64,000 nt of DNA. Source: Streptomyces sp. R302. Lineage in GTDB: Bacteria; Actinomycetota; Actinomycetes; Streptomycetales; Streptomycetaceae. The stretch is taken from the NCBI RefSeq assembly GCF_012927245.1, contig NZ_JABBGE010000009.1:124001-188000 (forward strand). The letters are read 5' to 3'. Of the stretch, positions 33,532 through 42,729 are shown one piece after another. The notes beneath the pieces are model-generated. The model was not told where the DNA came from and did no database searches. It worked only from the letters and a program-made list of their open reading frames with translations. The position numbers were made by a program, and so were the translations under genes. Positions within the stretch are counted from its first letter, which is position 1. Each line of letters begins with the position of its first letter.

Positions 33532-34845
33532 TCAGCTCTCCATCGGTTTCGTACGGGCCGCCGCGACGGCCTCGGCCAGGGCGGTACGGGGGACGGGGGC
33601 GCCGTCCAGCAGATACGTGTCGGGGTCGAGGGCGGTGACCTCGATCCGGGCGCCGTGCGGATGGCCGCAGCGGCGGGCGCAGCCGGAGTAGTGCACGGGC
33701 AGCGGCCCGCCGGGCGCGCGCGCCGCGTCCGCCCGCACGTCGGCGAGGGACTTGGCGCAGCCGGGCGTGCCGGTGCAGGCGGTGACGCCGGTGCGGGGGT
33801 CGGCCGGGCCGGTGACCAGGCCGTGCGCGGCGAGCGCGGGCAGCCGGTCCGCGGCCGGGCCCACCACGACGACCCCGCGCCACGGGGTGAGCCGCACCTC
33901 GTCCGCGCCCTCGCCGAGCGCCCGCAGCTGCGCGGCGGTCAGCCGGCCGAGGGGGGCGAGGACATGCAGGGCGTGGTCGCCGAGCGGACCGGGTGCGGGC
34001 GGGAGCGCCGCCGGGGGAGGAGAGAAGGAGGGTACGAGCTCCGCGCCGATCCCCGCGCGTGCCAGAGCGCGGGCCCAGTCCGGGAGCTGCGCCTCGGGCA
34101 GCTCCCGCGGCCGCCACGCCCCGCTGCCGGCCGCCTCGACGGCGCCGAGGAAGGCGAGGGCGCAGGTCAGGGCGGCACGGGCGGCACGGGCGGCGGTTCC
34201 GGCGGCGGTTCCGGCAGGGGAGTCGCCGTCGGCGGTGGCATCGGGGGCCGTTCCGGGGGCGGGTGTCGTCAGGCGGTAGGTTTCCGGGCCCGCCGTCAGG
34301 AGTACGGCGTCGTTCGGGGCTGCGATCAAGGTCACATCGGCGCCGAGGGCGGTGGTGTCGCCGCGGCCGTCGTCGAGGGCGAAGAGGAAGCGGCCGGAGA
34401 GGGCCGCCGCGCGGGGCTCCGCGCAGAGCGCGGTGTCCAGGGCGCGGGCCCACAACTGCACGTCGGCGTGGCCGAGTCCGTCGAGTCCCGCGGCCGGGGA
34501 GGCCACGATGTTCCGGACCCGCTCGTGGGTGGGCGAGGGCAGCAGGCCCGCGTCGGCGAGGAGCGCGGCGAGACCGGCGCCGCAGCCGTCGCGCAGGCCG
34601 CGCAGCTCGGCGTTGCCGCGCGAGGTGACGGAGAGGCTCCCGTCGCCCAGCGACTCCGCCGCGTCGGCCAGGACCATGAGCTGACGTGGCGTCAATCGTC
34701 CGGCGGGCAGGCGGAGTCGGGCGAGGAGCCCGTCGGCGGCGGCGTGCAGCCGGAGCGCCCCCGGGCACGCGTCGCCACGGTCCCTTATCGGCGCTTCGCC
34801 CGGTTCGGGCGGGGTGGTCGGGGTCGGCGGCATGGCGGCGAGCAT
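33532..34845 (-). CDS. cobG: precorrin-3B synthase (CobG)
   Basis: The 437-residue protein is of the nitrite/sulfite reductase type, with R-D-R-G-D-A-C-P-G-A-L-R-L-H near the N-terminus, S-V-T-S-R-G-N-A-E-L-R-G-L and, near the end, the [4Fe-4S]/siroheme-type cysteines in C-T-G-T-P-G-C-A-K-S and Y-S-G-C-A-R-R-C-G-H-P. CobG uses O2 to hydroxylate C20 and form the lactone, marking the aerobic pathway. A low-complexity Ala/Thr insert lies in the middle. The ATG at 34845 or 34833 could start it; neither has a strong binding site. It is divergent from the riboswitch and cobN. Confidence 0.9.
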   Translation of the reverse strand: MLAAMPPTPTTPPEPGEAPIRDRGDACPGALRLHAAADGLLARLRLPAGRLTPRQLMVLADAAESLGDGSLSVTSRGNAELRGLRDGCGAGLAALLADAGLLPSPTHERVRNIVASPAAGLDGLGHADVQLWARALDTALCAEPRAAALSGRFLFALDDGRGDTTALGADVTLIAAPNDAVLLTAGPETYRLTTPAPGTAPDATADGDSPAGTAAGTAARAARAALTCALAFLGAVEAAGSGAWRPRELPEAQLPDWARALARAGIGAELVPSFSPPPAALPPAPGPLGDHALHVLAPLGRLTAAQLRALGEGADEVRLTPWRGVVVVGPAADRLPALAAHGLVTGPADPRTGVTACTGTPGCAKSLADVRADAARAPGGPLPVHYSGCARRCGHPHGARIEVTALDPDTYLLDGAPVPRTALAEAVAAARTKPMES

Positions 34846-34932
34846 ACCCACGGGGAACCGGGCGGCCACCGAGTGTGATCCGGCCGACTCTCCCGGCCCC
34901 CTCCGGCTCGCCGACGGCACGCTTTACTATGC

Positions 34933-35042
34933 AGATCGGCATGGGGTCCCAGGACCCCGGGGAGGAAGCCCGGTGAGAATCCGGCGCGGTCCCGCCACTG
35001 TGAGCCCGTACCGGCAACGGCACGGGTGAGTCAGGAACTCCC
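34933..35042 (+). promoter_or_regulatory. adenosylcobalamin riboswitch upstream of cobN
   Basis: The conserved B12-aptamer elements occur in order and with normal spacing: GGAGGAAGCCCGGTGAGAAT (about 34954-34974), the B12-box-associated GCCACTGTGAGCC (34994-35006) and AGTCAGGAA (35029-35037). It lies 60 bp before the cobN ATG and should lower cobN expression when coenzyme B12 is plentiful. The G-rich 3' side runs to the binding site region, so control of translation initiation is more likely than termination. End positions are approximate. Confidence 0.93.
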
Positions 35043-35100
35043 GCCGTCCACACGACCACCCGGGGCGCGGACAACCCCGAGGAAGGGCCCGAGCCTCGCC

Positions 35101-38100
35101 ATGCTCCTGCTGCTGTCGCACTCCGACACCGACCTGCTCAGCGCCCGTGCGGCCGGGGGGCCGGTGGAGTACCGCTTCGCCAACCCCTCCCGCCTCCCGC
35201 TGGCCGACCTCCCGGGACTGCTCGACGGCGTCGAGCTCGTCGTCGTCCGCCTCCTCGGCGGCGTCCGCTCCTGGCAGGAGGGCCTGGACGCGATCCTCGC
35301 CACCGGGAAGCCGGTCGTCGTCCTCAGCGGCGAACAGGCCCCCGACGCCCAGCTGATGGCCGCCTCCACCGTGCCGATCGGCGTCGCCACCGAGGCGCAC
35401 GCCTACCTCGCGCACGGCGGCCCCGCCAACCTGGAGCAGCTGGCCCGCTTCCTCTCCGACACCGTCCTCCTCACCGGGCACGGCTTCGAGGCCCCGGCCG
35501 CCGCCCCCACCTGGGGCCCGCTGGAGCGGGTCGCGAAGGCCACGGACGGCCCGACGGTCGCCGTGCTCTACTACCGCGCCCACCACATGAGCGGGAACAC
35601 CGCCTTCGTCGGCGCCCTCTGCGACGCGATCGAGGACGCCGGGGCCCGCGCCCTCCCGCTGTACGTGGCCTCGCTGCGGGCCCCCGAGGAGGAGCTGCTC
35701 GCCGTGCTCCGCGGGGCCGACGCCATCGTCACCACCGTCCTCGCCGCCGGCGGCACCAAGCCGGCCGCCGCGCAGGCGGGCGGCGACGAGGAGGCCTGGG
35801 ACGCGGGCGCGCTCGCCGCGCTCGACGTGCCGGTGCTCCAGGCGCTCTGCCTGACCGGTTCGCGCGCGAACTGGGAGGAGAACGACGAGGGCCTGTCGCC
35901 GCTGGACGCGGCCAGCCAGGTCGCCGTCCCCGAGTTCGACGGCCGGCTCATCACCGTCCCCTTCTCCTTCAAGGAGATCGACGCCGACGGCCTGCCCGCG
36001 TACGTCGCCGACGCCGAGCGCGCCGCCCGCGTCGCCGGCATCGCCGTCCGCCACGCCCGCCTGCGGCACATCCCGAACGCCGAGAAGAAGCTGGCGCTCG
36101 TCCTCTCCGCGTACCCCACCAAGCACTCCCGCATCGGCAACGCCGTCGGCCTCGCCACCCCCGCCTCCGCCGTCGCCCTGCTGCGCCGACTGATCGCGGA
36201 GGGGTACGACTTCGGGCCCGAGGCCGACCTCCCCGGCCTGGTCTCCGGCGACGGCGACGAGCTGATCCACGCCCTCATCGAGGCCGGCGGCCACGACCAG
36301 GACTGGCTCACCGAGGAGCAGCTGGCGAAGAACCCGGTCCGCATCCCGGCCGCCGACTACAAGCGCTGGTACGCCGAACTCCCCGCCGAGCTCCGCGAGC
36401 AGGTCGAGGAGCACTGGGGCCCGGCGCCCGGCGAGATGTTCCTCGACCGGTCCCGGAACCCGGAGGGCGACATCGTCCTCGCCGCACTGCGCCGCGGGAA
36501 CCTGCTGATCCTGATCCAGCCGCCGCGCGGCTTCGGCGAGAACCCGATCGCGATCTACCACGACCCCGACCTGCCGCCCTCCCACCACTACCTGGCCGCC
36601 TACCGCTGGATCGCGGCGCGCGCGGAGGACGGCGGCTTCGGCGCCGACGCCATGGTCCACCTCGGCAAGCACGGCAACCTGGAGTGGCTGCCCGGCAAGA
36701 ACGCCGGCCTGTCCGCCGCCTGCGGCCCCGACGCGGCCCTCGGCGACCTGCCGCTGGTCTACCCGTTCCTCGTCAACGACCCGGGCGAGGGCACCCAGGC
36801 CAAGCGCCGCGTCCACGCCACCCTCGTCGACCACCTCGTGCCGCCGATGGCCCGCGCCGACTCGTACGGCGACATCGCGCGCCTGGAGCAGCTCCTCGAC
36901 GAGTACGCGCAGATCTCCTCCATGGACCCGGCGAAGCTCCCGGCGATCCGCGCCCAGATCTGGACCCTCATCCAGGCCGCCAAGCTCGACCACGACCTCG
37001 GCCTCCAGGAGCGCCCCGAGGACGACGGCTTCGACGACTTCCTGCTGCACGTCGACGGCTGGCTGTGCGAGGTCAAGGACGCCCAGATCCGCGACGGCCT
37101 GCACGTCCTCGGCGGCGCGCCCACCGGCCCCGAGCGGGTCAACCTCGTCCTCTCCATCCTCCGCGCCCGCCAGATCTGGGGCGGCACGCAGGCGCTGCCC
37201 GGACTGCGCGAGGCGCTCGGCCTGGACGAGGCCGCCCGGCAGCGGTCCGAGACCGACCGGTACGAGGCGCTCGCCCGCGAGCTGGTCGAGGCGATGGAGG
37301 CGGCCGGCTGGGACGCGGACGCGATCCCCGCGGGCCACGGCCCCGAGGTGGCGGCCGTCCTCCGCTTCGCCTGCGAGCAGGTCGTGCCGCGCCTCGCCGC
37401 CACCACCGACGAGCTGACGCACGCCGTGCACGCCCTGAACGGCGGCTTCGTGCCCGCCGGCCCGTCCGGCTCCCCGCTGCGCGGCCTGGTCAACGTGCTG
37501 CCGACCGGCCGGAACTTCTACTCCGTCGACCCGAAGGCCGTGCCGTCCCGGCTCGCCTGGGAGACCGGCCAGGCGCTCGCGGACTCGCTGCTGACCCGCT
37601 ACCGCGAGGACAACGGCGCATGGCCGACGTCGGTCGGCCTGTCCCTGTGGGGGACGAGCGCGATGCGCACCGCGGGCGACGACGTCGCCGAGGCGCTCGC
37701 CCTGCTCGGCGTCCGCCCGCTGTGGGACGAGGCCTCGCGCCGCGTCAACGGCCTGGAGCCGATCCCCCTGGAGGAGCTGGGGCGGCCGCGCGTCGACGTC
37801 ACGCTGCGCATCTCCGGCTTCTTCCGGGACGCGTTCCCGCACGTCATCGGCCTCCTCGACGACGCCGTCCGGCTCGTCGCGGGCCTCGACGAGCCCGCCG
37901 ACGCCAACTACGTCCGCGCCCACGCCCAGGCCGACCTCGCCGAGCACGGCGACGAGCGCCGCGCCACCACCCGCATCTTCGGCTCCCGGCCCGGCACGTA
38001 CGGCGCGGGCATCCTCCAGCTGATCGACTCGCGGGACTGGCGCACCGACGCGGACCTCGCCGAGGTGTACACGGTGTGGGGCGGGTACGCGTACGGGCGC

Positions 38101-38691
38101 GGGCTCGAAGGCCGCCCGGCGCGCGCGGAGATGGAGACCGCGTACAAGCGGATCGCCGTCGCCGCGAAGAACACCGACACCCGCGAGCACGACATCGCCG
38201 ACTCGGACGACTACTTCCAGTACCACGGCGGCATGGTGGCGACCGTGCGCGCGCTGCGGGGCACGGCGCCGGAGGCGTACATCGGCGACTCGACGCGCCC
38301 CGAGACGGTCCGCACCCGGACCCTGGTCGAGGAGACCTCCCGGGTCTTCCGCGCCCGGGTGGTCAACCCGCGCTGGATCGAGGCGATGCGGCGCCACGGG
38401 TACAAGGGCGCGTTCGAGCTGGCGGCGACCGTCGACTACCTCTTCGGGTACGACGCCACGACGGGGGTCGTCGCCGACTGGATGTACGACAAGCTCACCC
38501 AGGAGTACGTCCTCGACGAGACCAACCAGGCCTTCCTCAAGGAGGCCAACCCCTGGGCCCTGCACGGCATCGCCGAACGCCTCCTCGAAGCCGAGTCCCG
38601 CGGCATGTGGGAGAAGCCGGACCCGGCCACGCTCGCCGCCCTCCGCCAGGTCTACCTGGAGACGGAAGGCGACCTGGAGGACGAGAAGTAG
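35101..38691 (+). CDS. cobN: aerobic cobaltochelatase subunit CobN
   Basis: The 1196-residue protein has the expected length of CobN/ChlH-like large chelatase subunits. It has L-L-L-L-S-H-S-D-T-D-L-L-S-A-R at the N-terminus, M-V-H-L-G-K-H-G-N-L-E-W-L-P-G-K (residues ~518-533) and the C-terminal A-N-P-W-A-L-H-G-I-A-E-R-L-L-E-A. It inserts cobalt into hydrogenobyrinic acid a,c-diamide with ATPase partners CobS/CobT or a ChlD/ChlI-type pair, none of which is in the window. The ATG at 35101 is used; the upstream in-frame GTG at 35026 lies inside the riboswitch. Confidence 0.97.
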   Translation: MLLLLSHSDTDLLSARAAGGPVEYRFANPSRLPLADLPGLLDGVELVVVRLLGGVRSWQEGLDAILATGKPVVVLSGEQAPDAQLMAASTVPIGVATEAHAYLAHGGPANLEQLARFLSDTVLLTGHGFEAPAAAPTWGPLERVAKATDGPTVAVLYYRAHHMSGNTAFVGALCDAIEDAGARALPLYVASLRAPEEELLAVLRGADAIVTTVLAAGGTKPAAAQAGGDEEAWDAGALAALDVPVLQALCLTGSRANWEENDEGLSPLDAASQVAVPEFDGRLITVPFSFKEIDADGLPAYVADAERAARVAGIAVRHARLRHIPNAEKKLALVLSAYPTKHSRIGNAVGLATPASAVALLRRLIAEGYDFGPEADLPGLVSGDGDELIHALIEAGGHDQDWLTEEQLAKNPVRIPAADYKRWYAELPAELREQVEEHWGPAPGEMFLDRSRNPEGDIVLAALRRGNLLILIQPPRGFGENPIAIYHDPDLPPSHHYLAAYRWIAARAEDGGFGADAMVHLGKHGNLEWLPGKNAGLSAACGPDAALGDLPLVYPFLVNDPGEGTQAKRRVHATLVDHLVPPMARADSYGDIARLEQLLDEYAQISSMDPAKLPAIRAQIWTLIQAAKLDHDLGLQERPEDDGFDDFLLHVDGWLCEVKDAQIRDGLHVLGGAPTGPERVNLVLSILRARQIWGGTQALPGLREALGLDEAARQRSETDRYEALARELVEAMEAAGWDADAIPAGHGPEVAAVLRFACEQVVPRLAATTDELTHAVHALNGGFVPAGPSGSPLRGLVNVLPTGRNFYSVDPKAVPSRLAWETGQALADSLLTRYREDNGAWPTSVGLSLWGTSAMRTAGDDVAEALALLGVRPLWDEASRRVNGLEPIPLEELGRPRVDVTLRISGFFRDAFPHVIGLLDDAVRLVAGLDEPADANYVRAHAQADLAEHGDERRATTRIFGSRPGTYGAGILQLIDSRDWRTDADLAEVYTVWGGYAYGRGLEGRPARAEMETAYKRIAVAAKNTDTREHDIADSDDYFQYHGGMVATVRALRGTAPEAYIGDSTRPETVRTRTLVEETSRVFRARVVNPRWIEAMRRHGYKGAFELAATVDYLFGYDATTGVVADWMYDKLTQEYVLDETNQAFLKEANPWALHGIAERLLEAESRGMWEKPDPATLAALRQVYLETEGDLEDEK

Positions 38692-38792
38692 CACCACGGC
38701 CGAGCCTCCTGGACCGCGTCGTCGTCGACCCTGCCGGCCACGACTGCGGCGCGCAGGTCCTGGAGGGTTGAGGCGGGGCCCCGGCGCCGGGG

Positions 38793-39761
38793 TCAGTTCT
38801 TGTCGGCCGCCGCCTTCACGGCGGCGGCCGCGTCCACGTTCCCGAGGCCGAGTTTCGGGTTCGCCGAGGGGTTCCGCGCGGTGTCGCGGATGGCCGTCAT
38901 GATCTCGGCCGGGTCCAGGCCCCGCTGGTGCAGGAGCGCGGCGACGGCGGCGACGTACGGCGAGGCCATCGAGGTGCCGGAGAGGGCGCCGTACCCCGTC
39001 GTGTTCCCGACCGTCTCCTTGGCCGTGTACGTCGGCAGGGTGGAGAGGATGTCGACCCCGGGCGCCGCCACCGCGTTCCGCGCGCCGAAGTTGGTGAACT
39101 CGGCCGGCTGCCCGTTCCGGTCGGCCGCGTTGACGACGAGGACCGGCGTGGTCAGCTCGTACGGCTGGAGCAGGGTCCCGTCGTTGCCGGCGGCGGCCAC
39201 CACCACCGCGCCCCTGCCGTTCGCGAACGAGATCGCGTCGTTGAGCACGCCGCCCTTGAGCAGCCGGGCCATCAGGCCGGACTCGCCGAGGGAGAGGTTG
39301 ATGACGTCGGCGCCGTGCTGCGCGGCCCAGACGATCCCCTTCGTGATGTTCGCGTCGCTGCCGCTGCCGTCCGCGCCCAGCACCCGCACCGGCATGATCT
39401 TCGCCCCGGGCGCGCCGCCCGCGATGCCGATGCCGTTGTCGGTGTGGGCGGCGGCGATGCCGGAGACGTGGGTGCCGTGTCCGTTGAGGTCCTTCGGGTC
39501 GTCGTCGCCGTCCACGAAGTCGTAGCCGTCGACGAGCCGCCCCTTGAGGTCGGGGTGGCCGGGGTCGACGCCGGTGTCCACGACGGCGATGACCGTGTCG
39601 TCGCCCTGGTCCGTGCCCCAGGCGTCCGGGAGCTTCAGCGAGTCGAGCGCCCACTGCCGGCTCCGCAGCGGGTCGGGCTCGTCATCGCTTCCGCAGCCGG
39701 TGGCGAAGGCGGCGGTGAGGACGGCCAGGGCGGTGAGGACGGCGGCGGACCGACGGCGCAT
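38793..39761 (-). CDS. S8 (subtilisin-like) serine peptidase, lipoprotein
   Basis: The 322-residue protein has a lipobox-type signal (A-F-A-T-G-C, Cys23), so it is probably tethered to the outer membrane face. The catalytic triad is complete: D62 (V-V-D-T-G-V-D), H95 (N-G-H-G-T-H) and S264 (G-T-S-M-A-S-P), with oxyanion N193. The catalytic domain starts about 20 residues after the lipid Cys, so there is no I9-type propeptide. The ATG at 39761 has GGGAG 6 bp upstream. Convergent with cobN. Confidence 0.93.
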   Translation of the reverse strand: MRRRSAAVLTALAVLTAAFATGCGSDDEPDPLRSRQWALDSLKLPDAWGTDQGDDTVIAVVDTGVDPGHPDLKGRLVDGYDFVDGDDDPKDLNGHGTHVSGIAAAHTDNGIGIAGGAPGAKIMPVRVLGADGSGSDANITKGIVWAAQHGADVINLSLGESGLMARLLKGGVLNDAISFANGRGAVVVAAAGNDGTLLQPYELTTPVLVVNAADRNGQPAEFTNFGARNAVAAPGVDILSTLPTYTAKETVGNTTGYGALSGTSMASPYVAAVAALLHQRGLDPAEIMTAIRDTARNPSANPKLGLGNVDAAAAVKAAADKN

Positions 39762-39880
39762 GAAGACTCCCCGATCGATGGCATTCATCCGTGTCCATGG
39801 GTACGCGAGCCAGTCAACTACCGGCCGTTTGCCGTCGCATCCGGAGGAGAGACGGGGCCGCGCCCACCCCTAAACCTCAC

Positions 39881-39903
39881 TTGTTCTAGTAGAGTACGAA
39901 CAA
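39881..39903. promoter_or_regulatory. putative YtrA/GntR operator
   Basis: TTGTTC-N11-GAACAA is a perfect 6-bp-arm inverted repeat. Its core (TAGTAGAGTAC) contains a further YtrA-like TAGTA element. It ends where the AAGGAGG ribosome binding site (39903-39909) begins, ideal for repression. The GntR/YtrA regulator encoded in the same transcript is the obvious candidate ligand. Confidence 0.75.
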
Positions 39904-39913
39904 AGGAGGTCCC

Positions 39914-40876
39914 ATGACCGACATCCCGCTCCGTCTCCGTCTGCCTCTCCGTCTGCGTCTCCTCGCCGCGCTCCCCTTCCTCCTCGCCGCCGCCGCGTAC
40001 CTGCTGCTCCTCGCGCTCTGGTCCGACCGGCTCCCCGGCCGGCTCGCCACCCACTTCTCCCCCGGCGGCCAGGCCGACGGCTTCACCGGCCGGGGCGCCT
40101 TCGCCGCCGTCGGCGCCGGGCTGCTGCTCGCCCTCGGCGCCGGGTGGACCGTCCTCGTCCGGCGGAACGCGCTGTGGGGCGCCTGGATGACCGCCGGCCT
40201 CGCCGGCACCCTGCTCTGCCTCGTCGTCCACGACAACCTCGACGCGGCCGACCCCGCCGCCGTCACCTCCCCGCTCTCCCACCTGGCCGTCGCGGCGGGC
40301 GCAGGCGCCGTCCTCGCCCTCGCGGGCCACGGCCTCTCCCGGCTCGTCCCGCCGGAGGAGTACGACGTGACCGGCGCCGAGCCGGAGCCGGGCGCGCCGC
40401 GGCTCGACCTCGGCGCCGGGGAGGTCGCCGGCTGGTCCCGGGCCACCGCCTCCGCCCCGCTCACCGTCCTCGGCCTGCTCCTCGTCGCCGCCGGTGCCGT
40501 CGCCGCCCTCCTCGGCCCGTGGCCGCTGCTCCTCGTCGGGCTCGCCGTCGGCGTGCCGGGGCTCGCGCTCGCCCGGGTCCGCGTCCGCGTCGACCGGCAC
40601 GGCCTCACCGTCCGCTCCACGCTCGCCCCCCGGCCCCGCGTCCACGTGCCGCTCGCCGACATCACCGCCGCCGACGCCCGCGACGTCGACGCCCTGGGCG
40701 AGTTCGGCGGCTGGGGCTACCGGGTCCGCGCCCACCGCTCCGGCGTGGTCCTGCGCTCCGGCGAGGCCCTGGTGGTCCGGCGCGGGAACGGCCGCGAGTT
40801 CGCCGTCACCGTGCCCGACGCGCGGACCGCCGCCGCCCTCCTCAACACCCTCGTCGAACGACGTGGAAGGCTCTGA
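39914..40876 (+). CDS. DUF1648-type membrane protein
   Basis: This 320-residue integral membrane protein has a DUF1648 segment near the N-terminus: P-G-R-L-A-T-H-F-S-P-G-G-Q-A-D-G-F after the first helix. Five or six hydrophobic helices follow, then a C-terminal soluble beta-rich part of ~100 residues with R-V-R-V-D-R-H-G-L-T-V-R-S and V-P-L-A-D-I-T-A-A. DUF1648 proteins are often co-encoded with YtrA regulators in cell-envelope stress operons. It has a perfect AAGGAGG site. The next gene starts 3 bp downstream. Confidence 0.85.
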   Translation: MTDIPLRLRLPLRLRLLAALPFLLAAAAYLLLLALWSDRLPGRLATHFSPGGQADGFTGRGAFAAVGAGLLLALGAGWTVLVRRNALWGAWMTAGLAGTLLCLVVHDNLDAADPAAVTSPLSHLAVAAGAGAVLALAGHGLSRLVPPEEYDVTGAEPEPGAPRLDLGAGEVAGWSRATASAPLTVLGLLLVAAGAVAALLGPWPLLLVGLAVGVPGLALARVRVRVDRHGLTVRSTLAPRPRVHVPLADITAADARDVDALGEFGGWGYRVRAHRSGVVLRSGEALVVRRGNGREFAVTVPDARTAAALLNTLVERRGRL

Positions 40877-40878
40877 CC

Positions 40879-41235
40879 GTGCTCTTCCGCGTCGACCCCG
40901 CCTCCGCCGTCCCGCTCGGCGACCAGATCGCCGGCTGCGTCCGCGGCGCCCTCGCCGACGGCACCGCCGCCCCCGGCGAGCGGCTCCCCGCCGCCCGCGA
41001 ACTCGCCGACTCCCTCGGCGTCAACGTCCACACCGTCCTCCGCGGCTACCAGCGGCTCCGCGAGGAGGGCCTCATCGAGCTCCGCCGGGGCCGCGGCGCC
41101 CTCATCGTCCCCGGCGCCGCCGCCCCCGACCGCGCCCGGCTCGTCACCCGGCTCCGCGAGGCCGCCGCGGAGGCCCGCGAACTCGGCCTCACCGAAGCGG
41201 AGTTCCTGGATCTGGCGCGTACCAGCATGGGGTGA
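40879..41235 (+). CDS. GntR-family regulator, YtrA subfamily
   Basis: The 118-residue protein is essentially a winged helix (P-L-G-D-Q-I-A-G-C-V-R-G-A-L-A-D-G; L-P-A-A-R-E-L-A-D-S-L-G-V-N-V-H-T-V-L-R-G-Y-Q-R-L) plus a short two-helix C-terminal part, the YtrA type. It starts at GTG 40879, two bases after the DUF1648 stop, with GGAAGG at 40865-40870. It probably represses its own operon through the dyad at 39881-39903 and responds to membrane or cell-wall stress. Confidence 0.92.
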   Translation: MLFRVDPASAVPLGDQIAGCVRGALADGTAAPGERLPAARELADSLGVNVHTVLRGYQRLREEGLIELRRGRGALIVPGAAAPDRARLVTRLREAAAEARELGLTEAEFLDLARTSMG

Positions 41236-41329
41236 TCCCCCGTCTCCCCCGCCTCCCCGGCCGCCGACGGCTCACCCGTTCGGTTCCGTCCGGGGCGCCG
41301 GAACCGCGCCCCGCCCCCAGGGTGGCCCC

Positions 41330-42655
41330 ATGGGAACACCGGACGGCGCCACCGGCGACGACGAGCTCACCCGGCTGCGGGCCCGGGTGACGGCCCTGGA
41401 AGCCGGCTCGGCCCAGGGCGCGCCGAAGCGCGAGCACCACCGCTGGCGGTCCTTCCTCGCCGGGCTCCTCGTGGTCGTCGGCTGCGTGCTGGTGCCGCTC
41501 GGCCTGGTCGCCGCCTGGACCGCCGACCTCCTCGGCGACACCGACCGCTACGTGCAGACGATGGCCCCGCTCGCCTCCGACCCCGACGTGCAGGCGGCGG
41601 TCGCCACCCGGGTCACCGACGCCGTCATGGACCACATCGACCTGGAGTCGCTCCTGCAGGGCGTCGCCCCCGACCAGCGGCCGCTGGTCGAGAAGGCGCT
41701 CGGCAAACTCGGCGGCTCGCTGGAGGGCGCGCTCGCGTCCTTCGTCCACGACCGGGCGCAGGACGTCGTCGCCTCCCCGGCCTTCGAGACCATCTGGACC
41801 GACGCCAACCGCCTCGTCCACACCTCCGTCGACCGGGCCCTCACGGGCGACCAGGACGGGGCCGTGAAGATCGAGACGGACACGGTGACGATCGACCTGG
41901 CGCCCGTCATCGAACGGGTCAAGGAACGCCTCGTCGACTCGGGCCTCACCGTCGCCGCCGACATCCCCGAGGTGCACACCAGCTTCACGGTGCTGCGCTC
42001 CGACGACATCGGAAAGGCCAAGACCGGCTTCGCGCTCCTCCAGGCCTTCGGCGTGTGGCTGCCGGTCATCGCCGTCCTCTGCGTGGCGGGCGGGGTGCTG
42101 CTCGCGGTCCGCAGGCGCCGGGCGCTGGTCGCCGCGGCCCTGGGCTTCGCCCTGGCGGCCCTGGTCCTCGGGATCGCGCTCACCGTCTTCCGTACGGTCT
42201 ATCTGAACGCGCTGCCCTCCTCCGTCTCCCCGGCCGCCGCCGGCTCCGTCTACGACACCCTGACCCGCTTCCTGCGCACCTCGGTCCGGGTGTGCGCGGT
42301 CCTCGGCGTGCTCGTCGCGCTGGCCGCCTGGCTGTCGGGGCCCAGCCGCCCGGCCGTCCTGGCGCGCGGCCTGTGGCACTCGGGCATCACGGCGAGCCGT
42401 TCGACGGCCGACCGGGCCGGCATGCGGCTCGGCCCGGTCGGCGGCTTCGTCCGCCGCTTCCACACCTGGATCGTGTGGATCCTGGTCGTCGGCGCGGCCC
42501 TCGCCTTCGTCCTGTGGCCGCACCCGACGGGCTGGGTCGTCATCGGCCTGGCGCTCGCCCTGCTCTTCGCGCTCGCGGTGACGGACTTCCTGGCGGGCGA
42601 GGACCCACGCGAGGAACCGGAACCGGAACCGGACCGCGCCGACACGGTCACCTAG
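41330..42655 (+). CDS. integral membrane protein, hypothetical
   Basis: The 441-residue protein has a short coiled-coil-like N-terminus, a first membrane helix (F-L-A-G-L-L-V-V-V-G-C-V-L-V-P), a ~150-residue external domain and four or five C-terminal helices. The external region (D-R-Y-V-Q-T-M-A-P-L-A-S-D-P-D-V-Q-A-A-V-A) is characteristic of a Streptomyces membrane family annotated only as hypothetical. Function unknown. Transcribed with or just after the YtrA operon, 94 bp downstream. Confidence 0.83.
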   Translation: MGTPDGATGDDELTRLRARVTALEAGSAQGAPKREHHRWRSFLAGLLVVVGCVLVPLGLVAAWTADLLGDTDRYVQTMAPLASDPDVQAAVATRVTDAVMDHIDLESLLQGVAPDQRPLVEKALGKLGGSLEGALASFVHDRAQDVVASPAFETIWTDANRLVHTSVDRALTGDQDGAVKIETDTVTIDLAPVIERVKERLVDSGLTVAADIPEVHTSFTVLRSDDIGKAKTGFALLQAFGVWLPVIAVLCVAGGVLLAVRRRRALVAAALGFALAALVLGIALTVFRTVYLNALPSSVSPAAAGSVYDTLTRFLRTSVRVCAVLGVLVALAAWLSGPSRPAVLARGLWHSGITASRSTADRAGMRLGPVGGFVRRFHTWIVWILVVGAALAFVLWPHPTGWVVIGLALALLFALAVTDFLAGEDPREEPEPEPDRADTVT

Positions 42656-42729
42656 GGCCTGTCCGGCGGGACCCGACACGGTCAGGATCCGAGAAGCGCG
42701 CACCGGCCCCTCCAACTACCGTCGGCCGT

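Noticed and set aside
35026..35100. Longer start for cobN at GTG 35026
   Set aside because: This segment is the end of the cobalamin riboswitch (AGTCAGGAA element), so it is leader RNA rather than coding.
36684..38771. Alternative + frame overlapping cobN
   Set aside because: Arg/Pro/Ala-rich shadow of cobN in another frame; cobN motifs and riboswitch fix the true frame.
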